NCBI GenBank assembly: GCA_017354895.1
Contig: CP071494.1
Span: 1,736,001 to 1,800,000, forward strand
Direction: 5' to 3'
Length of the DNA stretch: 64,000 nucleotides
Source: Podospora comata
Taxonomy: Eukaryota > Ascomycota > Sordariomycetes > Sordariales > Podosporaceae
The notes under the pieces: generated by a model
Seen by the model: only the letters and a program-made list of their open reading frames with translations
Databases searched by the model: none
What the model was told of the DNA's origin: nothing
Shown: one piece after another, positions 60,257-64,000 of the stretch
Position numbering within the stretch: the stretch's first letter is position 1
Layout: the number at the start of each line of letters is the position of its first letter
Made by a program: the position numbers and the translations under genes

Positions 60257-63200
60257 GAGGTAATAGATAATGTGTTGATCAGAGGGGGTGGGGGCTTGGG
60301 GGTTTGGTTGGGTTCGGCGTTGCTCGGCGTCTTTGCTTCTTGGTTTATGGATTTCCCTGCTTGATTACTTGTTATAGACTCGGGCTGTTTGCTGAGCGCT
60401 TTTGTAGACAGCGTCTGTCAGATTCGGACTGGATCACCCGGCTGCTCCCATGTGGTGGTCTGGGGATGGGTTGGTCGTCTAGAATATTTGGGACTGGTGT
60501 GTGTACACTGCAGATATATGCACATGATAACGATACATACCTTGTTGAAGAGAGGTCATGCCGCAGCGTATGCCGTTGCCGAGATGGTGGGAAAGGATGA
60601 TTGTCTGACATCCGTCTCAGCACAGAGAGGCTGCTGTCAATACGCCACGAGGATGATGTCTTGCCTAAGCGATCCGAGCATGTCCCGATGGTTTCTCTCC
60701 TGTTTCGGATATGATGTATGCGGTGGCCAGCAGAACACGTGCGCCCTCTGGACCTAAATCGGGAGTGATGTAGGGAGGTGTTGGCTATAGGTCTGTTCCC
60801 AATGAAGCTATCCCGGCTTCACCCCGAAAGGCATTGAAGCGTCATAGCCCGAAGACGAAGGGCCAACTTAAAGGACCGACTCGGCCCTGCGCGCAGAGGT
60901 GCAAGCGCGCGGAGGTTGGGTCGTAAAGAGGGAAGAAGTGGGTTCTTTTGTTTTGTTCAGGACGTTCTTGCAGGTCCGGGTACCACCATATCGGACCCTA
61001 CTTCGCGGCCGCACAAAACGTAACCCCCGGTTCGGACGCAAGCGAGGGTCGAGGTGGCGTTCGAGACCTATCATGCAAAAGCTCACGAGCCCAAGCCGCC
61101 CAGCCAGGGCCGTTCAGGCCAGTTCTCCGTAGTAGCTGGCTACTCCGAGATCCGGGACCCGGTCGGTGCGGAGTAGTAGCATGCATACACAAACTTCATG
61201 ATACCGCCGGTTGGCTGGCTGGCTGGCCTGACAACACAGAACCGCGCGGGAGGATTGTGGAGAGAGAGGGGCAGGGGGGAATAACATGGAGAAGTAAGTC
61301 TAAGCTTAGCTACAGCTCTTGTTTAAGCTATCAAAGCTTCTTCTCGGATATACTCTCTCTCCTCTCTCCCCGCACCTGACATCGGTCCGAACCCCAACCT
61401 GTCCGGGGCCAAAAGTCGACAAGCAATGCAAGGCACCGCCGTTGTAGCCGACCGTTTGACGTGGGGAAACCTCAAGCAGGAAAGCCTCCGCCATTGCTCT
61501 TCGGCCCTTCTGAAGACAGAAAACTTGAAGTTTTCAGGGCCATGAGCAAGTCTGGGGAGGGCATGATGTGATGATTTGTGTCAATTACCCCACAATATTC
61601 TTCCCGAAAACCTGGGGTTTTTGGTCTGGGGAAAAAGTAAGGGTTCGAAACCGTTGGGATAAGCACGGATTTCGGGAAGAGGAAGCAAGATAACGGCGTT
61701 TGGCAATCCCTAGTGCGAGGGGGGCAGTCGATAGGTGTGACATGTTATACAATCCATGTTTTTGTTTCTGAGCTCGGGAGCAGCTGCAAAATGGGTTTCG
61801 CAAAAGTGGCCTTGCTCGCTTGATCCGGGCATCCTGACATGTGAATTTGAATCCATGTCCCATCTTGAACAAGGCTGAGAATGATCGTGTTGTATTAGTT
61901 GGCAAGGCTGAAACCAGGTTTCCCCAGCCTTGTGGGAATGGCGAATGAACGACTCCGTTTGATGGGAGAGTCGCTTCCGGGAGAGCAGCGCGGATTGCGC
62001 ACATGATCGTGGTGGGTGGGATGATGGACGGTAGCGAGCGCAACACATGCTGTCCGTAACGACTGAGAGCCAGCGCCAAGGAATGAGGCTTTGGAGTTCT
62101 GGCTTGTCGTTGACGACGGCTTCAAGCAGAGGGCAGCCTTTTCGGACCGACTGTGGAGGTGTGAGGGCCCGAGGCCAAAGGCGTCGATTGGTGGCTCCTG
62201 GGGCCTCTCTCCGCATTCCCAAGCCACCCCTGTTAACCCCAGCTCCCCAGCTTTTTCCCGCAATTCCAATGCGACGTTTTCACCTTCTCCCGCGAGCATG
62301 AGAAGGCTGGTTCCGTTTTGCGAGACGTTTTTTCCCCTCAATCTACTGGTCATGACAATGGTTCGCGATGAGAGGTTGCAGTCCCTGTGGATCATATTAC
62401 ACCCACTACCTAGCCAGAGATGATATGCATAGGTACTGTACCTTTGTGTAAGAAAACAAAACTTGTCGTTCGGGGAAGAGTCAACAAGAATAGAAGGGCG
62501 CCAGATCTATGCAGGACCGGCATGTGCCGAATCCGCATGACGTTTGTGTCGAATTGTGTCCCTCTTTTGGACGCAGTCCGCAGAAGCTAATAAAGAAGAG
62601 GAAGCGGGCGACTTATCAGTGAAAAGCTATCATCATGCCATTGGGCGGTGATGAATCCTTTGCTGGAAGTTGAAACGAGGGCTCGCCAGTTCAAGTAGAA
62701 ACGGCAGACAAGGACTGACCTTCCCGATGCAACCATATCGCATAATCCATCATGTAATGGCGGGCTATGATTGGCCAACACTTTTCTTCCGTTTTGCCCA
62801 AGCTGGCTGGAGTCCCAGTAAGTAAGAATTTGGGAATGTCTGAGGTGATGGGACTCGTTGCAGCAAGACACGGTGGGCGACAAGCTTTTGACTGACTGAG
62901 ACACCAAACACGATTTGCCTAGTTCAGCTGGAATTCCAACCGTGCAGTGTCAATTTCAGCTCGATTCAGGCCTTTTGTGATGTCGAAGCAGCCCTCACCG
63001 GAAAAGAAGCAACATCGAACGCCAGTGCCTCTCAGGAACGGGCGATCATTGCCATTTCAAAGCAGGTGAGCCACGCCAGGCACGATAGCTGGCCGCTGTA
63101 ATAAACACTAGACATGTGTGTCGTGCCACGGTGGTGAACGTTATCTGGCAGACTGAGACAGAATCGGAGTTTAACTAGGTTCCTGGAACTGGTGTGATGG

Positions 63201-64000
63201 TGCCCTGCATCGTGAGACTCTACATTAGGACACCTCGGTCTGGTGGGAGCGGACATTGGTTTGCCATGCGGTGATCTTGGTGCGTTGGCCTCACCGCCAT
63301 CCACCTGAGCATAGCGGGCATAGGTAATGAGAATAAGAGGCTGCGGATAATGACTGGCTATAACTGTTGAAGCACAGCCTGGTTGTCCCTGCTCTGAAGT
63401 GCTCTGCTAAAGTCGAGGGGCTGCCCGTGCGACGCCCACGAAGACAGAGGAGGCAACAAGATTCGGTTCCCATGCGCTCCTGTTCCTCCTAAAGGTTCAC
63501 TTGTACCACGTCTCTCCCGTGAATATCGATAGCTTAAACATTTCACGGTACCTGTTGTACTCAGTGATTGCCGATGGGATACGGATATGATATGAGAGGA
63601 TAGGAAGGAATAGGGAAAATAAAATCGCGCTGCTCGGTTGGTTGTTGGTTGGGTTCGTTGAGTTCCTGGTTGCGTGCCCAGGGCAGCGTTGTCGCCGTTG
63701 CATTCTCGTCACCTAACCGGAACGCACTGGCCAGGCTGAGGAATCCGGACCCACCGCAATTAGCCCACTGAACTCCGTTTCTTTTCCAGCCCAGCTGCTC
63801 CGTCCCATGCATCCATCAATCCCGACCATCTGTGCCCCAGGCCCCATTCATCTCCCCATTTCCCGTTTCCTTCTTCCCTTTCTGCAACCCTTTCCCCGTC
63901 CCACCCATCTTCCTCAGTCACTGCTCGTCCATTCTCGAGATATTCCCAATATATCACCGCGACCGCCCTCAATTTGTGTTTCTCATCGCGTCGGTGTATT
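60257..64000. other. Gene-poor right end
   Basis: About 3.7 kb without a supported gene. A compound inverted repeat lies at 61140-61176. The last 250 bp (from about 63750) are pyrimidine-rich on the plus strand, like the leader of a rightward gene starting beyond the window. Confidence 0.5.
61140..61176. promoter_or_regulatory. Nested inverted repeat with CCG/CGG triplets
   Basis: CTACTCCG (61140-61147) and CGGAGTAG (61169-61176) are perfect inverted repeats; between them lies CCGGGACCCGG, which contains CCG-N5-CGG. Paired CGG triplets are the half-sites of Zn2Cys6 regulators, but no gene is adjacent, so the role is open. Confidence 0.35.

Overview
The window is nuclear DNA of a filamentous ascomycete, most likely a sordariomycete of the Sordariales type. 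Short introns (mostly 50-125 bp) with GT...YAG ends and CTAAC/CTGAC branch motifs interrupt most genes. The proteins have the character of that group: a Kar3/KlpA kinesin-14, mitochondrial ClpP (absent from yeast), a cerato-platanin and fungal orphan families. No tRNA, rRNA, CRISPR or intact transposon was found. Gene models below were spliced by hand from frame, splice sites and protein similarity; all family calls rest on recognising motifs, without any database search.

Left part (1-15.4 kb), compact housekeeping genes: kinesin-14 (-), a LOA1/Vps66-like acyltransferase (+), dihydroxyacid dehydratase (-), mitochondrial ClpP (-) sharing a 284-bp divergent promoter with an uncharacterised, probably mitochondrial protein (+), a two-span membrane protein (+), and the large subunit of DNA primase (+), whose promoter carries two MluI cell-cycle boxes and a telomere-repeat motif.

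Middle part (15.4-45 kb), sparse: long gene-poor stretches hold a small CxxC zinc-ribbon protein, a disordered protein with a Ras-like CaaX tail, a calcineurin-type metallophosphoesterase, a possible 117-residue orphan, a J-domain protein and an ARE-type sterol O-acyltransferase (MBOAT). Low-complexity tracts and degenerate repeats lie between them.

Right part (45-64 kb), more accessory in character: a Ser/Thr kinase with a long disordered N-terminus, a stand-alone thioesterase next to a phenol-hydroxylase-type FAD monooxygenase (perhaps an orphan metabolite pair), an uncharacterised 348-residue protein, a secreted cerato-platanin, a lysophospholipase/acyl-protein-thioesterase-like hydrolase and an RNase T2. 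The last 3.7 kb have no recognisable gene.

I did not find a clearly new multi-gene system. The strongest leads are the S-phase/telobox promoter of primase, the lipid-anchor tail on an otherwise unknown protein, the thioesterase-monooxygenase pair, and a repeated switch of third-codon-position bias (C in the 5' part, G/T in the 3' part) within several genes.
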